In this document: piece after piece, positions 1 to 9,846 of the stretch
Layout of the letters: every line of letters begins with the position of its first letter
How positions within the stretch are numbered: position 1 is the stretch's first letter
Origin: an uncultured Eggerthellaceae bacterium
GTDB taxonomy: Bacteria; Actinomycetota; Coriobacteriia; Coriobacteriales; Eggerthellaceae
Assembly: GCA_903789415.1 (NCBI GenBank)
Contig: CAIFEG010000021.1
Coordinates: 1 to 38,136 of the forward strand
Direction: 5' to 3'
DNA: 38,136 nt
Notes under the pieces: model-generated
Told to the model about the DNA's origin: nothing
Databases searched by the model: none
The model's input: only the letters and a program-made list of their open reading frames with translations
Made by a program: the position numbers and the translations under genes

Positions 1-432
1 CATCGAGCACACTGCTACCACATTCCCGCCTGCTGCTTCTACCAAATCGCATACATCTTTGACAGAGCCGACGGTGGTGACCACGTCTTCACAGATCAAG
101 ACGCGCGCACCCTTTGGCACCTCAAAGTTGCGACGAAAGACCATCTTGCCTTCTTTACGCTCGGCAAAGATCATCATCTTACCCATCGCAAGTGCCACGG
201 GGAAACCCCAAAGAATGCCACCCATCGCGGGGCTCGCCACGAGATCGATATTAAGATCTTTCGGAAGACGCGCAACAGCTTCTTTAGCAAGGCGAAGCGT
301 AAGATCGGGATGTTCTTGCACACGGGCGCACTGAATGTAGGTATCTGAATGACGTCCGCTGGTTAACTTGAAATGGCCATGGCGAACGGCACCAACCTTT
401 TCAAATTCATGCAGAATTTCTTCTTGTTCCAT
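1..432 (-). CDS. pyrE: orotate phosphoribosyltransferase, 3' end cut by window edge
   Basis: Converts orotate plus PRPP to OMP, the fifth step of UMP synthesis, in the cytoplasm. The first 144 codons are present; the gene runs off the left edge with no stop. The start ATG (430-432) lies 5 bases after the pyrF stop, as the last gene of the operon. Recognisable family features are the GHFxLTSGRHSDTYIQ block near residues 19-35, the SPAMGG loop near residue 66 and the PRPP-binding loop near residues 112-123. That loop reads EDVVTTVGS: Val121 (codon 70-72) replaces the glycine that is nearly invariant in type I phosphoribosyltransferases, where TTGGS is usual. The family call is secure; whether this affects activity is unknown. 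Confidence 0.95.
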   Translation of the reverse strand, partial: MEQEEILHEFEKVGAVRHGHFKLTSGRHSDTYIQCARVQEHPDLTLRLAKEAVARLPKDLNIDLVASPAMGGILWGFPVALAMGKMMIFAERKEGKMVFRRNFEVPKGARVLICEDVVTTVGSVKDVCDLVEAAGGNVVAVCSM

Positions 433-437
433 AACGC

Positions 438-1163
438 TTACAGTCCTTCCACGATGTTTTCGAATGCTTGTGCGGGATCTGCCGATTGGGTAATCGGACG
501 ACCGATAACGATATGCGATGCACCTGCAGAAAATGCCTGTTTAGGCGTTGCAACGCGCTTCTGATCCCCTACTTCAGAGCCGGCGGGGCGAATGCCTGGG
601 GTAACGATATACGCATCGTTTCCGAGGGTTTGACGCAGCTGGGAAGCTTCTTGGGCCGAAGCTACGACCCCTGAAAGTCCCGCTTGCTGTGCTTGCTGAG
701 CAAGTGAGACCACCTGATCGGGCACCGAACGGGTGACCCCGATAGCTGAAAGTGCTTTTTGATCCATACTCGTCAGTACCGTAATGCCAAGGGTGATTGG
801 CGCGGACGCATTGATTTTCTTGGCGCCTTCCGCGGCGCCTTCGACGACGGCGCGCATCATGTCGGCACCACCCATTGCATGCGTCGTGAGCATATCGGCG
901 CCATATTCTGCAGCCGCAGCCGCCGCACCCCGTACCTGGAACGGAATGTCGTGAAGTTTGAGATCCAAAAATACCTTGAACCCGCGCGCTTTCAGACGCG
1001 CGACGATCATGGGTCCCTCTTGGTAATATAAGGTCATCCCAATTTTGAGCCATGTTGCATGACCAGCAAGAACACTCGCAAGCTCCACGGCGCGCCCCGC
1101 ATCGCAGTCGAGTGCAACGATGATGCGCTCACGTTGGGGAATATCGTCAAAAGAAGTTAGCAT
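438..1163 (-). CDS. pyrF: orotidine 5'-phosphate decarboxylase
   Basis: Decarboxylates OMP to UMP, the final step of the pathway. It has 241 residues, normal for the bacterial type I family. The catalytic Asp-Lys-x-x-Asp array is visible as DLKLHDIP at residues 67-74 (Asp67, Lys69, Asp72). The C-terminal phosphate-binding stretch HIVIGRPIT is also present. The ATG at 1161-1163 sits 6 bases behind a GGAGG ribosome site that lies inside the end of pyrD; the two genes overlap by 7 bases, so translation is probably coupled. pyrE follows after 5 bases. Confidence 0.97.
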   Translation of the reverse strand: MLTSFDDIPQRERIIVALDCDAGRAVELASVLAGHATWLKIGMTLYYQEGPMIVARLKARGFKVFLDLKLHDIPFQVRGAAAAAAEYGADMLTTHAMGGADMMRAVVEGAAEGAKKINASAPITLGITVLTSMDQKALSAIGVTRSVPDQVVSLAQQAQQAGLSGVVASAQEASQLRQTLGNDAYIVTPGIRPAGSEVGDQKRVATPKQAFSAGASHIVIGRPITQSADPAQAFENIVEGL

Positions 1164-2134
1164 ATAAGGCCTCCAATAAGGTCATTTACGTCCGAGACTC
1201 CCTGGTCAATGCAGTACTGCTTGATCCCTTCGATGACATCAAGGGTGGCGTGGGGATTTACGAAGTTTGCCGAGCCAACCGCAACCGCTGTTGCTCCTGC
1301 CAACATAAATTCAACTGCATCGATGCCCGAACGAATTCCGCCAATGCCGATCAGCGGCACGTCAACGGCCTTGTGCGTTTCCCACACATCGCGAAGCGCA
1401 ATCGGCTTGACCGCAGGGCCGGACATGCCACCTTCGACACGCGAAAGCTTTGGCTTGCGCGTGTATGCGTCAATGACCATGCCTTTTGGCGAATTGATAA
1501 GGGATAAGGCATCGGCTCCCGCATCCACACATGCCTTTGCGATGACCGTGATGTCGGTAACATTTGGCGTAAGTTTCACGATAAGCGTCTTGTTCGTAAG
1601 GTCGCGAACCGCGCGGATGCATTTGCCCGCCTCGTTCGGGTCGGTGCCAAGCGACATTCCCCCGGTGCTGATGTTGGGGCAGCTGATGTTGATCTCGAAG
1701 GCATTGATCTTGTCGTCATCATTCATGTATTCGACAACTCCTTTGTATTCGTCTACCGAATGGCCCGCAACGCTTAAGATGATCGGCACATTTTGTGTTT
1801 CAAGCCAGGCCAAATCCCCCGCGCGAAGTGCTTTCATGCCGGGGTTTTGCACCCCGATGCAATTGATACACCCCGAATCAATCTCGGCAATGCGCGGAGG
1901 CACATTGCCCTCCCACGGCTCGGATGCCACGCTTTTCGTGGTAACCGCACCGAGTTTTTCAAGCGAAACAAATTGGCTGTATTCACGTCCTGCAGCAAAT
2001 GTACCTGCAGCATCGGTCACTGGATTTTTCATGTGCAGTCCGGCAACATCGACTGCCATCTGCACTTGAGTGCTGGAATACTGAGGTTCGATTGTCTGGG
2101 TATCCTGATTTACCTGATTTTTTGTTTGCACCAT
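1157..2134 (-). CDS. pyrD: dihydroorotate dehydrogenase class 1B, catalytic subunit
   Basis: Oxidises dihydroorotate to orotate with FMN, passing electrons to PyrK and NAD. It has 325 residues. NISCPN with Cys152, the class 1 catalytic base position, and the C-terminal FMN phosphate motifs (GIGGI, then AVAVGSANF) are visible. Because pyrK is adjacent, this is the NAD-dependent heterotetrameric 1B type and not the quinone-linked class 2 enzyme. The conserved fold begins near residue 26, so there is an N-terminal extension of about 24 polar residues rich in Gln and Thr that most family members lack. The start overlaps the pyrK stop in a TAATG arrangement, indicating translational coupling. Confidence 0.96.
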   Translation of the reverse strand: MVQTKNQVNQDTQTIEPQYSSTQVQMAVDVAGLHMKNPVTDAAGTFAAGREYSQFVSLEKLGAVTTKSVASEPWEGNVPPRIAEIDSGCINCIGVQNPGMKALRAGDLAWLETQNVPIILSVAGHSVDEYKGVVEYMNDDDKINAFEINISCPNISTGGMSLGTDPNEAGKCIRAVRDLTNKTLIVKLTPNVTDITVIAKACVDAGADALSLINSPKGMVIDAYTRKPKLSRVEGGMSGPAVKPIALRDVWETHKAVDVPLIGIGGIRSGIDAVEFMLAGATAVAVGSANFVNPHATLDVIEGIKQYCIDQGVSDVNDLIGGLIC

Positions 2135-2934
2135 TACCAGATCACTTCCTCAGCATCAAAAATGGGTCCGTCAACGCACACACGCACGCGTCCGCGCGTG
2201 GTATCGGTCACACATCCTAAGCATGCGCCCACGCCGCAGCCCATATGACTTCCCAGCCATACCTGACACGGGGTGTTTGCCTGCTTTGCGAGATCGGCAA
2301 CCTTTGATGTGATTGCTCGGGGGCCGCTGCATGCGATGTAATCGAAAGAGTGATCTTTCAAAAGGTCCCCCGCACGTTCGGTGCAATCGCCGCTAAACCC
2401 GAATGTTCCGTTCGTCGTGCACACATCAACGGGACCATCGAGCAAGTCATCAAATTTGCGCGCCGTATCCATAATGGTGTGCTTGGTGCGTCCACCCATG
2501 ACCAGATGGACCTTAACATCATTCTTGATCAGCTGTTTTGCAAGGAGATACAGCGCAGCTGTGCCCGTGCCATCACCAACGAGCAGCGCCGATTTGATGT
2601 CCTCAGGTACACTCCATCCATTTCCCGTAGGTCCTTCGCATTCAAACGCGGCACCTGGTTCAAGTTTGCTTAAGTGATCGGTTCCAAATCCTTGAATGCC
2701 ATACAAAAAATCGATATCACCGCGGGTGGTGTCTGCGTCAAAAATCGTAAAAGGACGGCGCAACATATGCTCGGTCATGCCAGGAATCCGCAGATGAACG
2801 AATTGACCCGGTAGACACGTCCGTGCGATCCGAGGTGCATGCAGCGTCGCTACATGCCATGAGCCCCCGACATTTCTGTTATCTACAAGTAACGCCACTT
2901 CATTGACCAGTTTTGGGCGTTTTTCTTCGGTCAT
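2134..2934 (-). CDS. pyrK: dihydroorotate dehydrogenase B, electron transfer subunit
   Basis: An FAD and [2Fe-2S] protein that moves electrons from PyrD to NAD. It has 266 residues. The FAD-binding RRPFTI motif is at 59-64, a nucleotide-binding GDGTGTA stretch follows near 120, and the iron-sulfur ligands are Cys233, Cys238, Cys241 and Cys253, the spacing expected for PyrK. A GGAGG site lies 6 bases before the ATG. It starts 8 bases after the carB stop and its own stop overlaps the pyrD start. The pairing of PyrK with the class 1B PyrD is typical of Bacillota and some Actinomycetota. Confidence 0.96.
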   Translation of the reverse strand: MTEEKRPKLVNEVALLVDNRNVGGSWHVATLHAPRIARTCLPGQFVHLRIPGMTEHMLRRPFTIFDADTTRGDIDFLYGIQGFGTDHLSKLEPGAAFECEGPTGNGWSVPEDIKSALLVGDGTGTAALYLLAKQLIKNDVKVHLVMGGRTKHTIMDTARKFDDLLDGPVDVCTTNGTFGFSGDCTERAGDLLKDHSFDYIACSGPRAITSKVADLAKQANTPCQVWLGSHMGCGVGACLGCVTDTTRGRVRVCVDGPIFDAEEVIW

Positions 2935-2942
2935 ATACCCTC

Positions 2943-5900
2943 CTAAATTTCTTTTTGCGGAAGATCTTGCAGAGCCACAATGTCCAAATCGTGCTTTGAG
3001 GTGGCATCAAGCGCCGAAACCATTGCCGATGCCCCAGCAAGCGTGGACACATACGGAACGACATAGCGAACTGCTTCGGTACGCAGGTAATATCCGTCGC
3101 CCTGCGTCCTATGGCCAAACGGCGTGTTGATCATGAACGCAATCTTGTTGTTCGAAAGGTAATCAGAAATATTGGGGTGCGGCTGGCTTACGCGGCGAAC
3201 GGTTTCCACCTGAATGCCGGCTGCCGAAAGCACCTGCGCTGTGCCCTCGGTTGCAAGGATGTGGAATCCCATGTTTTGCACCGCCATAGCGATCGGAGCA
3301 ATCGCACGTTTGTCGCGATCACACACCGAAATAAACACATTGCCCTTGTGCGGAAGTTCATAGTTAACCGCCAAGAACGTCTTCGCGTAGGCAAGCGGGA
3401 AGTTGGACGCGATGCCCATGACTTCGCCGGTCGACTTCATCTCTGGTCCCAAAATGGTGTCGGCACCAGGGAAACGACCGAATGGCATAACCGCTTCTTT
3501 GACGCTGTAGTGGTCGATCTTGCGGGTATCGGACGGCAAGTTCAGATCGGCGATGGTCTTGCCAGACATGATGAGTGCCGCGCATTTCGCCAGCGGTACA
3601 CCGGTGGCCTTGCTCACAAACGGAACGGTACGCGATGCACGCGGATTTGCCTCAATCACATATACCTTGGAGTCTTTGACGCCGTATTGCACGTTAATAA
3701 GCCCCACAACTCCCAGATCAAGAGCGAGTTGCTTGGTGATTTCGCGCAGACGATTTTGGATCTCTTTACTGAAGGTAAACGGAGGCGTGCAGCATGCAGA
3801 ATCGCCTGAATGGATTCCTGCGGCCTCGATATGTTCCATGATGCCACCGATATAGACTTCTTTGCCATCGCAGAGTGCATCGACATCACATTCGGTTGCC
3901 GATTCCAAGAAGCTATCCAAATATACCGGGTGATCAGGAGAAACTACCGTGGCAGCCTTCATGTAGGTATTCAGATCGTTGTCGTCATAGACAATCGCCA
4001 TGCCGCGCCCGCCGAGCACGAAGCTCGGACGAACCAACAGCGGATAGCCAATCTGTTTTGCCACCTGGTGCGCCTCTTCAAGCGTTGACGCCTCACCAGC
4101 GCGAGGATATCTGATATGGTTGCGATCCATGAGAGCCGCAAAGCGATCGCGGTCTTCTGCCAGATCGATAGCCTTTGGCTGGGTGCCCATGATATGCACA
4201 CCCGCATCCTTGAGCGCCTGTGCGAGATTTAAGGGCGTCTGCCCACCCAAGGTGACGATTACGCCATCAGGACGTTCAACATCAACGATATCCATGACGT
4301 CTTCGTAGGTAACGGGCTCAAAGAACAGCTTGTCAGAGGTGTCATAGTCGGTCGAAACGGTTTCAGGGTTGCAGTTAACCATGATGGTTTCGTATCCGGC
4401 CTTATGAAGCGCATAGCTTGCATGCACGCAGCAATAGTCGAATTCAATGCCCTGTCCAATGCGGTTTGGACCAGCGCCCAAAATCATGACGCGTTTCTTG
4501 TTGCCCGGCGTAACCTCCGACTCGCCCGACTCATAGGTCTTGTAGTGATATTCGGTTGCGCTTGCAAATTCCGCCGCACAGGTATCGACCGTTTTAAATA
4601 CCGGCGTCACACCGAGGCCCTTGCGATAGGCGCGCACTTCAAGTTCGTTTGAGCCGGTCAGATATGCAATTTGTTTGTCAGAAAGCCCATATTGTTTGGC
4701 TGTGCGCATGCCATCGGCATCAAGTTCATCCAGGCGCATGCCGCGCAGTGCCTCTTGCACCGCCACGATGTCGGCCATTCGACTGATGAAGAATCGGTCG
4801 ATGCCCGTTGATGCACATATAGCATCAATGCTGCGTCCTCTGCGAAGTGCCTCGGCAATGTAGTAGATGCGCTGTGCGGTCGGACGGCTCGCAAGATCAT
4901 CGAAATGTTCTTCATCGAAGGTGGTTCCGTCGGCGCCAAGACCTGCATGGCCATCTTCCATACTGCGAAGTGCCTTGCCCAGCGCCTCTTCAAACGTGCG
5001 CCCGATAGCCATGACTTCGCCGACCGCCTTCATGCGTGTGGTAAGCGTGTCATCTGCACCTTTGAACTTTTCAAACGTAAAACGCGGAACTTTCACCACG
5101 CAGTAGTCAATCGATGGTTCAAAACACGCCGGGGTTGCCTTGGTGATGTCGTTGGTAATTTCATCAAGCGTATACCCTACGGCCAATTTCGCAGCAGCCT
5201 TCGCAATCGGGAATCCTGTTGCCTTTGACGCCAGCGCCGAAGAACGCGACACGCGGGGGTTCATTTCGATGACCACCATGCGGCCGTCTTTGGGGTTGAT
5301 GGCAAATTGCACGTTTGAGCCGCCGGTTTCGACACCGACCTTCTCCAAAATTGCCAAGCTCGCGACACGCATGCGCTGGTATTCGACATCAGATAGAGTC
5401 TGAGCAGGGGCAACGGTGATTGAGTCGCCGGTGTGCACGCCCATGGCATCCACATTTTCGATGGAGCACACGATAATGCCGTTGCCCGCCTTATCGCGCA
5501 TGACCTCCATCTCGTACTCTTTCCAGCCTTCGATGCTCTCCTCTACCAGCACCTCGCCTTCAGGTGAGAGATCAATGCCCTGCGCCACAATCTGGCGCAG
5601 TTCGTCAACGTTGTGCGCGATGCCGCCGCCGGCACCACCTAAGGTGTACGACGGACGCAACACCACGGGATAGCCCAGCTTGTCGGCGATCTTGACGGCA
5701 TCGTCGACCGAATAGGCGTAATCGGAATGGGCAACATCCAATCCCAGTTCATCCATGCATTTCTTAAAGAGCTTACGATCTTCACCACGCTGAATTGCTT
5801 GAAGATCGCAGCCGATGAGCTCGACGCCATATTTGTCGAGAACACCTGATTCAGCCAGCTCAACCGCTGTATTTAAGGCTGTCTGACCACCGAGCGTGGG

Positions 5901-6161
5901 AAGTAAGGCATCGGGGTGTTCCTTCTTGATAATCTTTTCGCAGAATTCTGGGGTGATCGGCTCTACGTAGGTACGATCTGCCGTTGCCGGATCAGTCATG
6001 ATCGTAGCAGGGTTCGAATTCAGCAGGATGACCTCGTAGCCATCTTCACGCAACACTTTGCACGCCTGCGTGCCGGAATAGTCAAACTCACACGCCTGAC
6101 CAATGACGATCGGTCCGCTTCCGATAACAAGAATACGATGGATATCGGTGCGTTTAGGCAT
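2943..6161 (-). CDS. carB: carbamoyl-phosphate synthase large subunit
   Basis: Makes carbamoyl phosphate from bicarbonate, ATP and the ammonia delivered by CarA. It has 1072 residues, as usual for the family: an N-terminal ATP-grasp carboxyphosphate half (about 1-400, GGAGGG loop), an oligomerisation region, a second ATP-grasp half (about 555-935, GGRG loop) and an MGS-like allosteric domain in the last 135 residues. The start chosen is ATG 6159-6161, reading [17 protein letters not shown], with AAAGGAG 7 bases upstream; an in-frame start 48 bases earlier has no such site and would add a non-conserved stretch. The chosen start overlaps the end of carA by 8 bases. In PyrR-regulated operons the MGS domain commonly binds UMP or PRPP; the ligand here is not shown. 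Confidence 0.97.
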   Translation of the reverse strand: MPKRTDIHRILVIGSGPIVIGQACEFDYSGTQACKVLREDGYEVILLNSNPATIMTDPATADRTYVEPITPEFCEKIIKKEHPDALLPTLGGQTALNTAVELAESGVLDKYGVELIGCDLQAIQRGEDRKLFKKCMDELGLDVAHSDYAYSVDDAVKIADKLGYPVVLRPSYTLGGAGGGIAHNVDELRQIVAQGIDLSPEGEVLVEESIEGWKEYEMEVMRDKAGNGIIVCSIENVDAMGVHTGDSITVAPAQTLSDVEYQRMRVASLAILEKVGVETGGSNVQFAINPKDGRMVVIEMNPRVSRSSALASKATGFPIAKAAAKLAVGYTLDEITNDITKATPACFEPSIDYCVVKVPRFTFEKFKGADDTLTTRMKAVGEVMAIGRTFEEALGKALRSMEDGHAGLGADGTTFDEEHFDDLASRPTAQRIYYIAEALRRGRSIDAICASTGIDRFFISRMADIVAVQEALRGMRLDELDADGMRTAKQYGLSDKQIAYLTGSNELEVRAYRKGLGVTPVFKTVDTCAAEFASATEYHYKTYESGESEVTPGNKKRVMILGAGPNRIGQGIEFDYCCVHASYALHKAGYETIMVNCNPETVSTDYDTSDKLFFEPVTYEDVMDIVDVERPDGVIVTLGGQTPLNLAQALKDAGVHIMGTQPKAIDLAEDRDRFAALMDRNHIRYPRAGEASTLEEAHQVAKQIGYPLLVRPSFVLGGRGMAIVYDDNDLNTYMKAATVVSPDHPVYLDSFLESATECDVDALCDGKEVYIGGIMEHIEAAGIHSGDSACCTPPFTFSKEIQNRLREITKQLALDLGVVGLINVQYGVKDSKVYVIEANPRASRTVPFVSKATGVPLAKCAALIMSGKTIADLNLPSDTRKIDHYSVKEAVMPFGRFPGADTILGPEMKSTGEVMGIASNFPLAYAKTFLAVNYELPHKGNVFISVCDRDKRAIAPIAMAVQNMGFHILATEGTAQVLSAAGIQVETVRRVSQPHPNISDYLSNNKIAFMINTPFGHRTQGDGYYLRTEAVRYVVPYVSTLAGASAMVSALDATSKHDLDIVALQDLPQKEI

Positions 6162-7632
6162 TGGTGTTCTCCTTTCCAGACGCTTGTTTAGGTGTCGCAG
6201 GGTTGGCACCTAAATTTTTCTCTTCTTGAACGTGGCGTTTCGCCGCCGCCGTCACAGCCGCTTCATATCCCGGAGGATTGATCTTTACCGCTTCACCCTC
6301 GTCTTCCTCAAACTTCCAACCGTGCAGGCGATCTGCGGCAATATCGATATCCAGGTAGTCATCGCGACCATCCATAAGCCTGCCAAATGCCGTGAACAAA
6401 TAGTGCGCATCCGTTGGCCCAGGATTTGCTTCCGGATGGTATTGAACCGAAAATGCGGGAATATCCAGGCACGCCATGCCTTCGGGGGTGCCGTCGTTGA
6501 GGTTTACATGCGTGAGTTTAATACGGCCGACCTTGTCGTTTTGAACCACCGGCGCCACATGACGCTCGGTCCAAAAGCGAAGATCGTGTGCATGCTCGGT
6601 GACTCCATCGGACTCTTCAGGAACCAGCGGGCCGAGCGAATCGAATACCTGGCCAAATCCATGGTTTTGCGCCGTGATTTCAACACGCCCCGTAAGCAGG
6701 TTTTCCACCGGCTGGTTGCCACCATGATGGCCATACTTCAACTTTTCGATGCGCGCTCCGCAGGCCTTAGAAAGCATCTGATGGCCCAGGCAAATACCAA
6801 AGAACGGAACCTTACCGAGAAGCTTTTCTACCTGGGAATACGTTCCTTCTACCCTGTCAGGATCACCCGGTCCATTTGAGACAAACACGCCGTCGGGATG
6901 TTTTGCGAGCACCGCTTCGGCAGGCGTGTCCCATGGCACGATTTCAAGATCGCATCCCGAACGCGCCAGACCTTCCAAAATGCCATCTTTGACGCCGCAG
7001 TCATACACCACCACATGATGGGTTGCCCGCTCAGGCTCTTTCAGGGCAAAATCATGCCCCTTTGGCATATCAGATGCGTGGTATTCCTGAGGCTGCTCGC
7101 GAGACACATCGGAGACAAAATTGTGGTCGACGAGCGAAGGCTGCGCCGCGAGTTTTTTCATCAAGCTTTCGACATCGTCATCTTCGGTTGACAAAACAGC
7201 CTGTTGAGCTCCCGTTTCGCGAATATGGCGCACGAGGGAACGCGTGTCGATACCTTCGATGGCAACCACGTTATGCCGCTTCAGAAAATCGGGCAAGCTC
7301 TCCTGGCTGCGCCAGTTGCTTGGTTCGGTGCACATGTCGTGAACCACAAAGCCCGACAGCGCCACGTGATCGCGCTGCACGTCGTCTGGGCATACCCCAT
7401 AGTTTCCGATCTGAGGATACGTCATGGCAACAATCTGGCCCGCATAACTGGGGTCAGTCAGCACTTCTAGGTACCCCGTCATCGACGTGTTGAAACACAC
7501 TTCGCCAAATACTTCACCGCGTGCCGCGGGTGCAAAACCACGATACGTCGTGCCGTCGGCAAGCACGAGCAGCGCCTTAGCATTGGAATGCTTTGACGTA
7601 TGTGCCAACAATTGTTCAGAAATTGTACTCAT
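6154..7632 (-). CDS. carA: carbamoyl-phosphate synthase small (glutaminase) subunit
   Basis: Hydrolyses glutamine and channels ammonia to CarB. The N-terminal CPSase domain has the [14 protein letters not shown] block near residue 42; the class I glutaminase domain has Cys281 in GICLGHQ and His399/Glu401 in YHPEANPG. At 492 residues it is over 100 longer than the usual 360-380. The excess comes from an insertion of about 30 residues at roughly 333-372, between QNHGF and the [10 protein letters not shown] block, and a charged C-terminal extension of about 75 residues after 415. The start overlaps the pyrC stop as ATGA. All catalytic residues are present, so it should be active. Confidence 0.97.
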   Translation of the reverse strand: MSTISEQLLAHTSKHSNAKALLVLADGTTYRGFAPAARGEVFGEVCFNTSMTGYLEVLTDPSYAGQIVAMTYPQIGNYGVCPDDVQRDHVALSGFVVHDMCTEPSNWRSQESLPDFLKRHNVVAIEGIDTRSLVRHIRETGAQQAVLSTEDDDVESLMKKLAAQPSLVDHNFVSDVSREQPQEYHASDMPKGHDFALKEPERATHHVVVYDCGVKDGILEGLARSGCDLEIVPWDTPAEAVLAKHPDGVFVSNGPGDPDRVEGTYSQVEKLLGKVPFFGICLGHQMLSKACGARIEKLKYGHHGGNQPVENLLTGRVEITAQNHGFGQVFDSLGPLVPEESDGVTEHAHDLRFWTERHVAPVVQNDKVGRIKLTHVNLNDGTPEGMACLDIPAFSVQYHPEANPGPTDAHYLFTAFGRLMDGRDDYLDIDIAADRLHGWKFEEDEGEAVKINPPGYEAAVTAAAKRHVQEEKNLGANPATPKQASGKENTNA

Positions 7633-8918
7633 TGGACCTTTCCGTCCTCCATTGTTGCGTAACCACCCACATAGGTATCGGTTGCGCGTCCTTTCAGCTG
7701 CGCCCCAATAAACCCAGAGTTTTTACCCTTGCTATAGAAATCATCAACCGACACAACCCATTCGGCATCGGGATCAATGATGGTGAAATCAGCCGTTTGA
7801 CCTTCGGCAATCGTCACCGGATCAAGACGAAGAATCTTGCGCGGATTGATAGCCATAAGCTCAATCATGCGGTTGTAGTCGATGACACCCGTGTTCACGA
7901 GCTGGGTAAGTACCAGGCCTAAAGATGTTTCCAGTCCCGTCATGCCAAATGGCGCACGCTCAAATTCCTCATCTTTCTCCCATGCGGTATGAGGCGCGTG
8001 ATCAGTCACGATGCAATCAACAGTGCCATCGATGACGCCACGAACAAGTGCATCGTTGTCGGCTTGCGTGCGCAGCGGTGGGTTTACTTTCAAATTAGTG
8101 TCGTAGGTTTCATCGAGCGCATTTTCGTTTAGGAACAGATGATGCGGCGTAACTTCGCAGGTCACCGGCAACCCATCTGCTTTCGCCTGCCGAATAAGAT
8201 CAAGTCCATGCGCCGTGGTTACATGCTGAATATGAAGTGGTGTTCCCGTTAAGCGGCAAAGCTCAATATCACGGGCAATCTCCACTTCCTCTCCTGCTGC
8301 AGGCCATCCTTCCACGGCCAGACGCGTCGAAGCGGCACCCTCGTTTACCTGGCCATCTCCTACCAGGGATTTATCCTGACAGTGTTCCAAGATAGGCGTG
8401 CCGAATTGGTGTGCATAATCCATCATACGGCGCATGACACCGGTGTCCGCGATACCCGACCCGTCATCACTAAACGCAACGGCACCTGCACGCACCATGT
8501 CGCCCATTTCGGTCATGATCTTACCTTCACGACCCACCGTGCATGCACCTGAAACATACACGCGGCATTTCGCCACTTCTTCAGCGCGTTTGTTCACGTA
8601 TTCGACCATGGCCGCATTATCGATGGTCGGTTTGGTGTTTGGCATCTGCAGAACTGCGGTAAATCCACCATGCGCGGCAGCGCGCGAGCCACTTTCGATG
8701 TCTTCCTTTTCCTCGAAACCGGGATCGCGAAAATGTACATGCATGTCCATAAGACCCGGAACCATGATGTGTCCCGTCATATCGCGCGTGAGCCCTTTCG
8801 GAATGGACAAATCTTGCCCCAGCTGCACATACTTGCCGTCGCGCACGATGACGTCGCAAACTTGATCGAGGTTTTGCTGTGGGTCAATGACACGAATATT
8901 TTTAAGCAACAACGCCAT
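7629..8918 (-). CDS. pyrC: dihydroorotase
   Basis: Cyclises carbamoyl aspartate to dihydroorotate. It is a class I (amidohydrolase-fold) zinc enzyme of 429 residues. The metal-binding HVHFRDPG motif begins at His60, and further metal or substrate motifs QMPNTKP and DHAPHT follow. Two start codons compete: ATG at 8922-8924 lies only 2 bases after GGGAGG, while ATG at 8916-8918 has a normal 8-base spacing and is chosen here. The gene overlaps pyrB upstream by 17 bases and carA downstream by an ATGA. Confidence 0.96.
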   Translation of the reverse strand: MALLLKNIRVIDPQQNLDQVCDVIVRDGKYVQLGQDLSIPKGLTRDMTGHIMVPGLMDMHVHFRDPGFEEKEDIESGSRAAAHGGFTAVLQMPNTKPTIDNAAMVEYVNKRAEEVAKCRVYVSGACTVGREGKIMTEMGDMVRAGAVAFSDDGSGIADTGVMRRMMDYAHQFGTPILEHCQDKSLVGDGQVNEGAASTRLAVEGWPAAGEEVEIARDIELCRLTGTPLHIQHVTTAHGLDLIRQAKADGLPVTCEVTPHHLFLNENALDETYDTNLKVNPPLRTQADNDALVRGVIDGTVDCIVTDHAPHTAWEKDEEFERAPFGMTGLETSLGLVLTQLVNTGVIDYNRMIELMAINPRKILRLDPVTIAEGQTADFTIIDPDAEWVVSVDDFYSKGKNSGFIGAQLKGRATDTYVGGYATMEDGKVQ

Positions 8919-9846
8919 TGTCATTGCCTCCCATCAATAGATAAATGACTGCCATACGCACACATAAGCCAGAGAAAACCTGGTCAAGTACGAGCGAGCG
9001 CTTTGGATGATCGGCAATGTAGGAATCGATTTCAACGCCACGGTTCAAGGGACCCGGATGCATGATCACCGCGTCGGGGCGCATCAGGCGTTCGCGCTCT
9101 TCGGTGATGCCGTAGAGCATGTTGTATTCACGCAGTGAAGGGAACGGAGCGGTTTCCAAACGCTCAAGCTGTATGCGTAAGGTATAGATGACATCGAGAT
9201 CAGGAAGTACCTCTTCGAGATGTTCCGAGACATGATCGATGCCCAAAACCGAAGGATCATCAGGCAAAAGTGTTTGCGGCCCTATGACCGTGACATCTGC
9301 GCCCATAATCTTGAGCGCCGGGATAAGCGATCCGCAAACACGTGAATGCGAAACATCGCCCACAAACCCCACGTGCAGACCCTCCAAGCGTCCAAGCTTG
9401 CGCCACATGGTATACAGGTCGAGCAGCGCCTGAGTTGGGTGCACATGTTTGCCTTCACCTGCAGAAATAACATGTGCCTTGGTGTGTTGAGCAACCTTGA
9501 CAGAAGACCCTGCATATGAATTACGCATCACGACCAAATCAATGTTGTAGGAATTCAACGTCTGGATGGTATCCGTTAAGCTTTCGCCTTTCGTCATGGA
9601 ACTGGAAGAGCCACTGACCGCAAGCACGCTGCATGACAAACGCTGCTCGGCAAGCGTAAATGAGCTGCGCGTACGGGTTGAATGCTCGGTAAACAAATTC
9701 ACCGCCGTGCGCCCGCGCAAGGTAGGCAGTTGCTTGATTTCGCGTTGGTTGACTTCCTTCATCGCTTCTGCGGTATGGATGACCGTCATGATGTCATCGC
9801 GCGAAAGTTCGGTGATATCAATGAGGTTGTAGTGGTTAAACGCCAT
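8902..9846 (-). CDS. pyrB: aspartate carbamoyltransferase catalytic subunit
   Basis: Condenses carbamoyl phosphate with aspartate, the committed step. It has 314 residues. The carbamoyl-phosphate site STRTR is at 56-60 inside LFTEHSTRTRSSF; the second loop SSSMTKGES contains Lys86; HPTQA is at 136-140 and MHPGPLNRGVEID near the C-terminus. No pyrI regulatory subunit is nearby, consistent with the unregulated trimer found in operons of this type, where control is by PyrR. The start overlaps the pyrR stop as TAATG. Confidence 0.97.
   Translation of the reverse strand: MAFNHYNLIDITELSRDDIMTVIHTAEAMKEVNQREIKQLPTLRGRTAVNLFTEHSTRTRSSFTLAEQRLSCSVLAVSGSSSSMTKGESLTDTIQTLNSYNIDLVVMRNSYAGSSVKVAQHTKAHVISAGEGKHVHPTQALLDLYTMWRKLGRLEGLHVGFVGDVSHSRVCGSLIPALKIMGADVTVIGPQTLLPDDPSVLGIDHVSEHLEEVLPDLDVIYTLRIQLERLETAPFPSLREYNMLYGITEERERLMRPDAVIMHPGPLNRGVEIDSYIADHPKRSLVLDQVFSGLCVRMAVIYLLMGGNDNGVVA

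Noticed and set aside
1209-2069. 286-codon plus-strand open frame opposite pyrD
   Set aside because: It is a shadow of pyrD with no ribosome site and no family motifs.
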